This document shows, piece by piece, positions 54,454 to 64,000 of a stretch of 64,000 nt of DNA. Location: assembly GCA_963995525.1 (NCBI GenBank), contig OZ023213.1, positions 19,152,072 to 19,216,071 on the forward strand, written 5' to 3'. The position numbers were made by a program, and so were the translations under genes. Below the pieces are notes generated by a model. That model did not search any database and was not told the DNA's origin. It worked only from the letters and a program-made list of their open reading frames with translations. This DNA comes from Escarpia spicata (taxonomy: Eukaryota; Annelida; Polychaeta; Sabellida; Siboglinidae). Position 1 is the stretch's first letter. The number at the start of each line of letters is the position of its first letter.

Positions 54454-55204
54454 CTAAAAAAAAATCTGGCGATGCACCTCGAGCTTTGTTGTTCTCCATC
54501 TCTTCTCGTTTGCACGTCTCAATGCCCTGGCTTGATGAATGTTGTCATTATACCAAGGCTCCTTGCGTCGGCAAGCTTTCATTCTCGACGTGACGGGGGC
54601 AAGCAAGTTAAACGACCGCATGCTCATGCTGGTCAACCATTGTATTCACATCTAGTTCAGTATCCACCGATGCAAGTTGCAAAGAAACATCAGTATCAAG
54701 GCGAATCAGATCAAGTCCGCGAAAATCACGCAGTTGCTTTACGACACGAGCAGACACTGGTTTAGTAGACGATAGAAGGAAAACGACACTATAATGATCC
54801 GATATGCTGCTGGGGTACGCTGTAGTTGACGACACTATTGAACTGGATGAACGTGTTATCACTAAGTCCAACATGTGTTCCCTCATATGCGTGGATTCAG
54901 TGACATGTTCTTTTAAGTTGTTTTCTGCTAAAATGTCATTCAACACCTTTACACCAGGCGCACTATTCAGTTCGCAGTGGAGATTGAAGTCCCCAACAAT
55001 TCGAATGTCTTGTCGTGTAACTACTATTTCATTTATGTATGCTTCGAAATCACCAAGGAACGGCTGGATAGAAGTGGTCGGTGGGCGATCAATGCTAACA
55101 AAGCGTACAGGTATCGATGTTTTTGTTGATTTAACATCTAAATGTTCAAATGTGTCATATCGTTTGGTTGAAGACTTACGGAATTTGTATGCCGACTTGT
55201 ACAA
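54454..55204 (-). pseudogene. B-type endonuclease and linker
   Basis: The minus-strand frame 55204-54608 has VRFVSIDRPPTTSIQPFLGD, DIRIVGDFNLHCELNSAPG, STHMREHMLDLVITRSSSSI and SSISDHYSVVF, the second half of an AP-type endonuclease with GDFN, MLDLVIT and SDH blocks. The overlapping frame 54636-54454 gives RRKEPWYNDNIHQARALRR, the basic linker before the RT. Its residues differ clearly from the A-type EN of the array. Confidence 0.85.
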
Positions 55205-55647
55205 CAGTCCGACACCACCTCCAAGCTTTGATGAACGTCATTCCCCAATGTAGCTGTAGCATGGCGGGGTTAATTCGTTGAGAACGGCACTTTTGTTTGG
55301 TTTGCACCATGTTTCGGTCAAAAACATTAAATCGGCTTTATGATCAAGCATATGTTCTTTACCTGTTATGGGCTTGTTGCAGATCGCGCGTTGAGCAGCA
55401 CACAAGTCACATCACTGGTGATGATAGATTTCACACCGCTGTTGTTGAACATTGCCTGGTTAACACGTATCAGATTAATACCAGTGTTGTGGCGTTGTAT
55501 GCTTGTCCTGACGCCACGAATGTCAAACACATCATCGTTTTCAGTTGTTGTTGTTGTTGTTGCTGCTGATACCGCCATCACTGGTGTTGTTGTTGCTGCT
55601 GCCACTGCTAAAGCTGCAACATGCGATGTTTCGTCATCACAGTGCAA
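55205..55647 (-). pseudogene. N-terminal part of the B-type endonuclease
   Basis: The minus-strand frame 55647-55366 has a low-complexity Thr/Ala-rich leader (TTT and GTT repeats in the DNA) and ends with VTCVLLNARSATSPQQ, the usual first EN block (LLNARS). The next block is frame-broken between 55365 and 55205, with MVQTKQK-like remains where TETWCKPNKS would be expected. No 2A-like motif is seen in front of it. Confidence 0.65.
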
Positions 55648-55650
55648 CTA

Positions 55651-57595
55651 GTCCTTGTGGGGGGCACCAAGGTTGCGTCTGAATGTAGACAATATCACTG
55701 CAATCGGTCGACGCAGATACATTCCACCACACTGGCCCATTCTTGTAGGCTGCAAAAAATGCCATTGATAGTCAATGCTTGCCACAATGGTCTGCTGACT
55801 GGTTTTCCCACTACACTGCCAGCCAGCTGGTGGAGGGCCTTAGCTGAATAGTGAAAGGCAGACGTCATGGTTGACAAATTATTGTATTTATTGGTAAAAC
55901 ATAATAATGTTAAGTTGTTTGTTAATTTCTAATTTATGTGTTACGTGAAAAGGTGCCATTGTTGTTGTTGTTTCTTCCGATAGCTACAGTCCACCATGTT
56001 CCTGTAGCTGGTCAAGCTGGATAAACCCTTTAGATGTTCAAGAGAATGGATCCATCTCGAATTTTACATCTCGCCGTGCCACATTCTCGCTTGTTTCGAC
56101 ATTTCACCTTCAAACCTTATATGTTATTATATTCACAGCTTTATATGATGGCGTGGAAGTGCTGTCCACGTGGAACTACAGATTACAACCGAAGCAGACT
56201 CATAATGATTTTGGAGGTGCACTATTTTATCAACTTGCACTTGCAGGCTCCCAAAAAACATATCTTGAGACATCATTCTGCACCCCCCCCCCATTTAAAC
56301 CTCAAACGGAACTGGTTTCCCATAAGGAAAACTATTTTACCTTAGCGGGGTGGTGCGTATGCACCCATCACATCTTCATACTTATAGGCCTTTTGGCAGC
56401 CTACGCTCAACACTGTGTATGGATTGCCACGCCACATTATACTTATTGACTTCACCAGTTTTTTTTATTATTATTTTACAATAATCTAACTCAAGACACA
56501 AGTCAAACAACCAGAATTGGCTCATTTGTTCCTTTACAAAATGTCTTTATACAATATTAATTTACCTATACAGTATACCTTTACAGAGTACCTTTTACAC
56601 AAGATATTCACACAAATTATTCTTTAATATATATAAATACATGATTTGGACGATGGTAATATCAAGCAAAGTACTTAAATTTCACATACATTATTAACCA
56701 ATGAACATTGGTTACTTTTACTGGCATCCGAATATACGTTCGTTATAATGGCCGTCTGGTAAAATTTAACAACGTGATAAAATGGCCGCTCAAACTAAAA
56801 TCTTACCACTACAATATGGATGAACTCTTTGAAGCATCGGAGACTAAGACTGTGACTAACATTGTTGTGTGCTCTGTGATGGCAAACTTATATTATGATT
56901 TAGTAACACTGTGATAGTAATGTTATGATTAACCAATATGTACATCACTAAACTTAATCAGCTTTAAATGTACAAATATGTTTGATTTAAAGTGTGAATT
57001 TTTACGACATTAATTTATATTTGTGGACAAATAAAGGTTATTGTATTGTACTATTGTCCACGTTAAATTATTATACTATTGTTTATTATTTTTAATGTAT
57101 ACAACAGGGATAGCACAGTACAGTATATAAACTAATATGCATAATTATTTTTTGCAAGAAACAAATTATTACTAAAAACAAAATAATATATTATTGTACC
57201 ATGTATGTATCCTCTGGTAGACAATATTAAAATGCAGCAAAACAATCACTATAATAAATACTACCAGCTGCAGTCAACATTAAATTTAACGTAACATTAT
57301 TTAATTAATTAATTTAATGAAACATTGTTAATTTTATTCACTTTTTACAATAATTATTAATAAAATATGAATTATGATCTATCACCACGTCTGAAGTCAA
57401 CCACAAACTGACGTTTCCGGTGGAACTAATGAATACACGCAAAAACGAGTGAATTTCTTGTACATTTTGATAGATAAAAGACAGCAAATTTAACTTTTTA
57501 ATCACGTGATGATTATGTATGTGTAGAATAGGTGTTGGGGATATAAGAAAACTGCAAAAGTACCTCATCCGCATCTGTGTGATCTTGCTGAGCGC
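55651..57595. other. Long interval without recognised features
   Basis: It may begin with the 5' region of the minus-strand B element, whose 5' end I cannot place. It contains GTT repeats near 55958-55971 and a C-run at 56283-56292. Small frames at 55695-55877, 56034-56449 and 56708-56914 have no recognisable domains. The stretch 57397-57490 is weakly similar to part of R2 (ACACGCAAAAACGAGTGAAT). Confidence 0.5.
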
Positions 57596-58530
57596 AAACT
57601 TCACGGCAATTCATCGCTATGTAACAAATTCGGTAGTTTGACGACCAACGCCGAACCAGGATCTCAAGCAGAGCTCGATCGGCGTCGAATTCGAACAGTG
57701 CAAGACAACAGCCGACGACGTAGGCATCCTGGTGGTTCGTGATCCGGTCTACAAAGACAAATATGCCGATCCGGTGCAGCTCCCAGCCATCCCGCTCACC
57801 CTGCCCATGTTAACCGCATAGTCCGAACGCGGCTTCTCCGTGCTTTTGCGAGGCAAGAATAAGTTGCATAGCCGTCTCATCTAGAATGCTCACAGAACTG
57901 AAAGTGTCGACCAATGGCCCTGAGAGTCTATTGGAGGTACAGGCGCTCACCATTGCGGAGAAATGGGCAGTTCAAAGGAAACGGTGTGAAGTCGCAAAAC
58001 GCGTTGAAGCGACGCGCCCGTCGCAGGTTTTGGGGGCAAGCGAAGGCTTCTGAACTTAGAGACTACGAGCGGTTTTTACTTGAATATGTGTGTAGCACTG
58101 GCTGTCGGCCCGGCAGCATCGCCTGTCATCATACCGTCAGATATAATGTAAATATGTGAGCATCAACGAAATAACAATGTTGAATAAATAAATCCGTGTC
58201 AACTTGGATTGACATGTCACTGTCATTGTGTGCGGTAATGCGCCTGATAATATACAAAACACATGTTGTTCATCAATGCATGTACCTCGGTTTCACGGCT
58301 GCACGCGTGTAAAGTGCTGGACTGATTCGTATTCTGCGGGCACACTGCACTAACAAAGACTACTTGCCAGGGGACCTGTTCACTAAGAAAACATATTCAA
58401 ATCGATCCCTTTTTGAATCTAAGAAGCTTTTCCAAAATGTTACAACTGGTCGCAGTATCACCGAGATCACTACTTCCATGACTCACCGGCGAAAATGTCA
58501 TGGCGGTGCGTCGTCGTGTTGATCTAGGAT
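57596..58530 (+). pseudogene. hAT-like transposase C-terminal relic, copy 2
   Basis: It is similar to 41380-42390 over almost its whole length in the same orientation. It has the degenerate counterpart of the LPLSTA-PERGFSA region at about 57800-57870, with stops, and the shared 3' part (GGAGAAATGGGCAGTTCAAA at about 57956). The 81-codon frame 57914-58159 is rich in Arg and is a frame of this relic. The copy starts inside the transposase, without the ALGEFTEEDT part of copy 1. Confidence 0.65.
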
Positions 58531-58954
58531 AAGGAGCGAAATCTACTTTTTGGATCAAAACAAAACCAATCCCAGATCGTCTTCAACCGGTGACTCTGGA
58601 CGGTTAGGTTTCCTGAAGAATAAGGATTTGTACTTGCGGGGCAGTAGAAAGCATTGTGTTGATTTAATTTATTTAGCTGCTCTGGCGTAGTCTGCATGTA
58701 GGAAGGGTTACAGGTGTTAGTACCCGAAAACATACACGCATGGAATTCATACTATATGTTATTATACAGTCAATACGTAGCAACATATTGTCTGTGTTGG
58801 GTCATAATCCCCACCGTAACGTAATCCAGGCCAGTAGGCTCGTGGGAGAGGGGGTGCGATATTCCGCTTGTGGGAAGTCGTTCCGCTTCGATTGTAAGTA
58901 ATGTTGTTTGAATAATAACTGTTGCAATAATTGTTTTTGAAATACGTCTGACGT

Positions 58955-59065
58955 TACTACCCATTGACCGAGAAAATCTACAACACTACTCTCCCGTCTA
59001 CCGAGAAAATCTCTGTCAATACCCCTCTAACGGAAAAATTCCAAAAATACTACCCCCGTCGTAGT
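58955..59065. repeat. Three imperfect tandem repeats of about 30 bases
   Basis: Each repeat has a form of CTAC-C-ACCGAGAAAATCT (ACCGAGAAAATCTACAA, ACCGAGAAAATCTCTGT, AACGGAAAAATTCCAAA) preceded by a C-rich TACTACCC or TACCCCTC stretch. Confidence 0.6.
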
Positions 59066-59535
59066 ACCTAGTACTGGAACGATAAAAACATTTGAAGGAA
59101 GACACACGATGCACCTGGAAACGTTCTTGGAGAGGCTGCGTATTTGCATTGTTAACGTGACTGTTATCAAGCATTAAAGTAGTCATTGGTCTAATTGTTG
59201 AATATTACTCACGGAATGCCTTGTTAGAAGACAGTGGTGAAAGTAATATTTACAAAATGTTAGAAAACGCAGAGCATCATAAACACCATAACGCATTCAC
59301 AGATACTCGTTGTGATGACGGTCAAAGAGAATGTAAAGTTTACATCAATCGATAGGTCGTAGACGTGTTACTGTAGAACTGTTAAATAATATTCGCATTG
59401 CTATGCTGTTGACACGAGGGTAGATATAAGCATTATTGTGTCTGCGTCTACTTCATGATGTCAGATCTATGACGCAAGAGCGGTTTTCCCGACGTTTTTT
59501 GCCGCGCACGCGTGGTTCCTGCAATTGACGTATCC

Positions 59536-59560
59536 GTCACGTGACCTGTTCCCTAGCAAC
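59536..59560. promoter_or_regulatory. Possible E-box (GTCACGTGAC) next to an X-box-like motif (GTTCCCTAGCAAC)
   Basis: The palindrome GTCACGTGAC at 59536-59545 is a bHLH-ZIP (USF/MITF type) binding sequence. GTTCCCTAGCAAC at 59548-59560 fits the RFX X-box pattern GTN-RCC/RGYAAC closely, with one mismatch in the first half. The surrounding 59460-59590 is richer in CpG than its neighbours. This could be a promoter of a host gene outside my recognition; no adjacent exon is identified. Confidence 0.35.
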
Positions 59561-59674
59561 ACTTCCGTCAAGCCATCAGAAAACACGTGGTTGGGACAGA
59601 CATTTACTCGTATATTTTGTTGAAATTCTGGTCACAAAATCGTTTGTTCATGACAAAAACATCAGGCAAACTTT

Positions 59675-59854
59675 ATGTGAATGTGTCACTGATCGGCGAG
59701 GACTCCTTAATTAGATGGCTCAGGTCTATTAGAGTGCAATTTTAGTTACGTAAACGCTTGTGAATGCGGGCGGCAACCGTGTTCAACGCAACAAATGAAA
59801 AATGAAAATGTAATGATTTTTTTAACATTTTGTGGGACACATTTTCTAGCTCCT
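59675..59854 (+). repeat. Dispersed repeat R1, copy b
   Basis: It is the same orientation as 36341-36515. It begins TATGTGAATGTGTCACTGATC and ends CACATTTTCTAGCTCCTTCC. Confidence 0.85.
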
Positions 59855-61004
59855 TCCCCAGACTAGGGGTGAGCAGAGCAATCCTGAAGAGGGCTGCTCA
59901 GACACAGCTACGATCATCGACTACACTTCTGTCACAGTCAGGTATAGAACGACTATCGGTAACTGCCGCCTTTGTGCCAATTGGTAACTAGAAGCTCCCA
60001 GATCCAAAATCCTGCTTTCATTGCCACTACTTGGTCGCCAAAAGGCTTGCGTCGAGGTGACCAATTCCATGGAAGGGCCTGTGAATGATTTCTTTTTGAG
60101 TGGAAAGTCAAATGCACAATAGACTCCACACTGTCTTAACAACACCACTACCTGGGTACAATGGCCATGTGGACGATTATGGGCAACACTGTGCTGCAGC
60201 CCTACATCCGCTTTCAGAGCCGTCGAGAGAAAGGGTCCTCTACTGGTCGCAAGGCAGCGATTGCTAGTTACCGTAGCTGGGGCATGGGTTGGTGACAGTG
60301 GCAGACCGTATCCACACGACATCTCTGGGGCTCCATGCTGCTCAGAGATCCCCCATCTAATTAGCCTGGTGCCTCACGGTAACCAGTATCTGCCGGTTAC
60401 GTCGATGAGGTTACAATGGAAGTCTTGTTTTAAGACAGAGGTTACTGTACTGGCAGACAAGACTTACGCACTCGGCTTGTCGTTTCGCCGAAGCTAGCCA
60501 GCGGTGGAAGTTGAAAGCAAGAGGATACAAGCACGACTACCCGCTGCCACACTTGACGTTCACCAATTCATCTTTTAAAGGGCACATTTTCACGTAACAC
60601 ACCAAATAGAGATTAACAAACAAATTAACATTATTATAACGTATGTTACCAATAAATACAATAATATATGTTTTACAGCATATCTTACTTTTATACATAT
60701 ATATATATACATTATGTTGCATATATCAGTATGTATTTATGTTTGCATGCGTCCGTGCGTGCGTGCGTGCGTGCGAGTGATTGGGTATGTAGGTATAGAT
60801 ATGCATATATGTAATTATAGTAATAATAGGTCTAATTTATACTTCATCTAATTTTATTTATTTCTAGTCTTTAATTAATAGTTTTAATATAATTAACTTA
60901 ATTTGTTCTACATTTTATCTAAAGTTTCTTTTTTGCAGTTGTTATTTGTATACATTGAATCGCTTGATTTTTTACCAACAAATACAACAATCTATACACC
61001 TTCC
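59855..61004. other. Interval without recognised genes
   Basis: Positions 59860-60500 have a more balanced base composition than the surroundings and may be the 5' part of the element whose C-terminus follows at 61005, but I see no domain. A (TGCG)n run lies at about 60747-60775. The rest is AT-rich. Confidence 0.45.
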
Positions 61005-61506
61005 ATCTACGATGTATGCGGCGAATTTTGGGGATCTCTTGGAGAGACCAAGTATCCAACACCAAGGTCCTTGCTCGTGCTGGCCTCCCCACCGTGTACA
61101 CGCTGCTCAGACAAAGCAGGTTACGCTGGCTTGGTCATGTACGAAGGATGCAAGATGGCCGCATCCCCAGATACATTCTCTACAGCGATCTGTCTCCCGG
61201 CAGGAGGACTGTTGGACGGATGATTGTATGCGTGACATGAAGGCAATAAATATCATCTTTCAGTCCTGGGAGGAGATGGCCGCTAATCGCACCAGTTCGA
61301 GAGGTGTTCTACTGAACCAGCTCAGGGCAAGGGAAGAACAGCTGCGGAGCCTAGCTGAAGACAGGACAGTTCGTCCAAGGGAGCGCCAACCCCCTAGCCA
61401 CCCAGAGACGACCTACATATGTGACCACTGCGGAAGGGACTGCCACACCCGCATCGGTCTCATCAGCCACAGCCGACGCTGTCCCAGATGCAACAACACC
61501 AACTAG
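61005..61506 (+). pseudogene. C-terminal end of a non-LTR reverse transcriptase with a C2H2-type finger
   Basis: The frame 61016-61240 reads MRRILGISWRDQVSNTKVLA, LRWLGHVRRMQDGRIPRYIL and SPGRRTVGR. After a small deletion near 61220 the frame 61229-61506 continues with CMRDMKAINI and a final finger YICDHCGRDCHTRIGLISHS-RRC, ending at TAG 61504-61506. The RLRWLGHV-RM block and a terminal C2H2 finger are common in a widespread group of animal endonuclease-RT elements. The RT core is missing, so it is a 5'-truncated, broken copy. Confidence 0.78.
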
Positions 61507-61665
61507 GGCGCATCATCCATGATCAACTCCTGGCCGACGGAGGCCTACTACAATAATCCTCCAAACAATATTTCATACACAGTTTTTCATGATCATTAAT
61601 ACTATTTCGATATTATAATAAAGTACTTTGATATAGCTATTTTAATCCACCTAACAAAAACTCAA
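61507..61665. other. 3' flank of the zinc-finger RT relic
   Basis: It is a short noncoding stretch up to repeat R2, including an AATAAAG-type signal near 61618. Confidence 0.45.
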
Positions 61666-61779
61666 CCATAAAGTGGCGCCACCTACCGGAGTTTATGTGG
61701 GAACTAACGATTACACGCAAAAACGAATGAATATCTTGTAAATTTTGATAAATAAAAGACAGTACATTTAAATGCTCTC

Positions 61780-61835
<56 letters not shown>

Positions 61836-61876
61836 CTCTCTCTCTCTTTCTAGATAGGTCATATTTTTTCGAGGTG
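61666..61876 (-). repeat. Dispersed repeat R2, copy b, containing CA and CT microsatellites
   Basis: It is inverted relative to 36516-36790. It includes AAAGTGGCGCCACCTACC, ACGATTACACGCAAAAACGA, a CA run (about 61783-61831), a CT run (to about 61847) and GTCATATTTTTTCGAGG. Confidence 0.85.
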
Positions 61877-61974
61877 CGGACCTAAACTGAAAAATACCCA
61901 AGGAACATTAAACTGGAAATATGTGTACTAAAATCAGATTCAGCGTTCAGAGAGAAATTCAACGTAGCAGTTCA

Positions 61975-63540
61975 AAACATATTTAATGTTCTGAAAATGA
62001 CATTACAGATTTAATCACACAGGCTGCAGAAGAAACTATTACTAGGTAGTGCAGAAAAGCAAACAAAAAATTGATGAATGACGCTATGCTAACTTTGATT
62101 GACGAAAGGAGGAAAATTAAGCAAAACCGTCTTGAAAAAATAGATGTCAGCGGAAGAATCCCAACTGATTTATCAAGATCCATTTCTGTAGCAATACCAA
62201 AGAAACCAGGCGCGATTGAATGTGAACTACACCATTAAATTAGTCTGGGAAGTCATCTCACAAAGATGTTGCTTAAAATTATTATGGCCAGGACGAGAAA
62301 CAAAACTATCCAGGAAACTGCCGAAGAACAATGTGGATTTGTAGAAGGTAAAGGTGCAAGTAATGCAATATACATTCTACGAACACTGTTTGAGAGAGCA
62401 TTGGAAGTTCAGAAAGATATGTAGGTATGTTTTATTGATTACGCAAACACATTTGACAGAATGAAGAAATAATATAAATACAGGAGAGTTTGAACAATGA
62501 TGGGAAAGATCAGAGAGTTGTGAGAAATTATGGGAACAAACAGCAGCAATACGAACAGCAAATGACGTCAATAAATTAATTTCAATAAAACATCGTGTAA
62601 CACAATGGTGTGTCACATAACCCGATATATTTTTATACAGTGAGATCATCTGAAACATTGCAAGATATGCCAGGTATTAAAGTAGGGGGATATAAACATG
62701 AATCATTTACGATATGTAGACGACACGGTACTGCATGATGTGAATGAAATATATCTACAAGAGATGCTACATACAGTAATAGGGGAAAGTGAGACAAAAA
62801 TGTATGCTTATGAAAAAAAGAAAACAGAAATCATGGTCATCTCAAAGAAAATATACACTCTAACATGCAACATATTAGCATATGGCACTGTTTTGAAGCT
62901 AGTCCGAACGTTTGACTATCTCGGATCACAGATAACATCCGAAGGTCGATGCAATGAGATCAAGAGACGAATTGCACAGTCCAAACCAGCTTTTCACGAC
63001 ACGAAAAACATTAAAAAAAAATATATATATCATTTGAAATAAGAAAACATGTACTGCAGTGCTACATAAAGATAGTATTACTATACAGATGTGAAACCTG
63101 GACAATAACCAAAAGTTCACAAAAACATAGAAGCCACTGAAGTGTGGTTCTTAAGAAGAATGATGAGAGTGCCATGGACTGCAAAGTAAAGCATTGAAGT
63201 AATCCTTAGGACAGCCAAATCAAAAAGAAACATCATAAACACAATTAGTACACAACAAGCACGATTTATAGGCCATAGTGTGAGGAAAAGGGGTAGAACA
63301 TATAATAACAACAACAAAGATACAGAGCCCGCCAGAGAATAAACATAATAGATAGTCTGTAAACATGATGCGGAAGGAGCACAACAGAACTGCTACAAAC
63401 GACCGTGCGGATTGGAGGGCCATGATTGCCAACGCCTGTGACAGATATGGCACATATATACCGACCCTTGTAGATGATGCTATCCAGATGGTCCGTACAT
63501 TCTCGGAAAGCGTCATTATCGTCATCAGCAATCTGTGGTA
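61975..63540 (+). pseudogene. RTE-like non-LTR reverse transcriptase relic, copy 2
   Basis: It is the same family as 37210-38604. Copy 2 lacks the stretch equivalent to about 37400-37790 but continues past the point where copy 1 is interrupted. Blocks: LLKIIMARTRNKTIQETAEE, CGFVEGKGASNAIYILRTLF, MNHLRYVDDTVLHDV (motif C mutated from YADD to YVDD), LVRTFDYLGSQITSEGRC, RRIAQSKPAFHDTKN, then frame-broken EATEVWFLRRMMRVPWTAK and RADWRAMIANACDRYG. The last blocks are the typical C-terminus of this group. It is inactive. Confidence 0.78.
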
Positions 63541-64000
63541 ACATATGATCTGCTCCGTAAGTAAACATATAGAAAGTGATTGATATAATTTGTATTGATG
63601 AACATTTAGAGACACCAACAAATATGACAGGTGTACAATATGTTTCAATAAACAGCTATTCACAAACAACCATTATTCATCAATTCCAAGTTACAAGGTT
63701 AAATGCAGGTCGTAAGGAAATACACATGCTTCAAGTTTTGGAACTTATTTATTCCTACCTGGTAATCGCCAGAACCGCGATGCTTCTCTCGTCCTGCAGT
63801 GCAGCGGAATGTATGTGTACTTGTATGAAACATGGACCATATGCATCTAGAATGTTGATATTATATTCAGATTATTAATCGAGAGAGCCAAATGGTTCCT
63901 CAATTATAAATTGGTCCCACTGGATTCCTTGGCCCTGACCTCAATATGTAGGTTTAATTTAATATGTGTGAGCAAGGCATTCTTCTTTTGCCTGCGAACA
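63541..64000. other. Interval without recognised features
   Basis: No coding region, RNA gene or repeat is supported. The 100-codon frame at 63576-63878 has no recognisable domain. Confidence 0.5.

Larger units (their letters stand above)
52847..55650 (-). mobile_element. Decayed, nearly full-length B-type non-LTR element on the minus strand
   Basis: Reading on the minus strand, the 5' region and EN (about 55650-54600) are followed by a linker (54640-54180), the RT (54214-52979) and a 3' UTR with (ATT)n tail (to 52847). The RT and 3' UTR correspond closely to positions 3106-4900 of the array unit, with an internal deletion that removes about 470 bases equivalent to U1 4253-4720. Unlike the array units it has its own endonuclease upstream of this RT. 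It is therefore a relative of the element that donated the 3' part of the array chimera. There are many frameshifts and stops. Confidence 0.88.
58531..59674. other. Interval without recognised genes
   Basis: No coding region is supported. It holds three imperfect 30-base repeats (58955-59065) and an E-box plus X-box-like site (59536-59560). Confidence 0.5.

Noticed and set aside
55695..55877. Minus-strand 60-codon frame upstream of the B element
   Set aside because: It could be part of the element 5' region, but no motif supports a call.
57914..58159. 81-codon Arg-rich frame
   Set aside because: It lies inside the hAT-like relic in another frame than the transposase and has no counterpart open in the 41760 copy.
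60261..60497. 78-codon frame in the 59860-60500 stretch
   Set aside because: No recognisable domain, signal or repeat; balanced composition alone is not evidence of a gene.

Overview
The window is eukaryotic, almost certainly animal, and consists mainly of transposable-element sequence. It holds several families of APE-type non-LTR retrotransposon, hAT-like transposase remains, long TG/CA, GA and TA microsatellites, one 200-base assembly gap, and no prokaryotic gene organisation. The element types (CR1/L2-like elements with a 2A-like peptide, RTE-like and Jockey-like elements, hAT remains) would fit a marine invertebrate such as a mollusc. That is an inference from element content only.

Positions 1-33791 are a head-to-tail tandem array of a 4585-bp unit: seven complete units (U1-U7) plus a partial unit at each side (U0, U8). 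Each unit is a chimeric non-LTR retrotransposon. Its 5' part, called A here, has a 5' UTR, a 57-codon signal-peptide-like ORF, an in-frame TGA, a 2A-like motif (GDVSLNPGP), an AP-type endonuclease and a frameshifted reverse transcriptase that is cut off just after motif C. Its 3' part, called B here, is a second and almost complete reverse transcriptase with a 3' UTR and an (ATT)n tail. The junction lies at about 3105 in U1 and at the same place in every unit. A decayed copy of the B family on the minus strand (about 52847-55650) still has its own endonuclease upstream of the same RT, which shows that B was once a separate full-length element. All units share the same frameshifts and the same junction, so the chimera formed once and was then multiplied. 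Single-base variants are shuffled between units, which points to recombination or gene conversion.

The right end of the array (about 33787-33993) passes abruptly from the endonuclease of U8 into a different RT C-terminus and 3' tail. Further right is a graveyard of elements: a decayed multi-exon-length coding region of an unrecognised invertebrate repeat family (34148-36340), dispersed repeats R1-R3 (36341-36965), an RTE-like RT relic (37210-38604) interrupted by a 5'-truncated Jockey-like element (38605-40873), and a hAT-like transposase relic (41134-42470).

Positions 42637-51464 are a direct segmental duplication of roughly 4.1-4.8 kb. Each copy carries an antisense endonuclease fragment, a very long TG microsatellite, and an exon for a small cysteine-rich, probably secreted peptide. 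The second copy also has a CR1-like RT fragment inside its TG tract. The remainder holds CT/TA/GA simple repeats with the assembly gap (51880-52490), the minus-strand B element inside repeat R3, a second hAT-like relic (57596-58530), a possible E-box plus X-box promoter element (59536-59560), second copies of R1 and R2, an RT C-terminus with a C2H2 finger (61005-61506), and a second RTE-like relic (61975-63540).

I see no confident host protein-coding gene apart from the duplicated cysteine-rich exon. I see no tRNA, rRNA or CRISPR. Because of the number of stops and frameshifts, most coding entries are pseudogenes.
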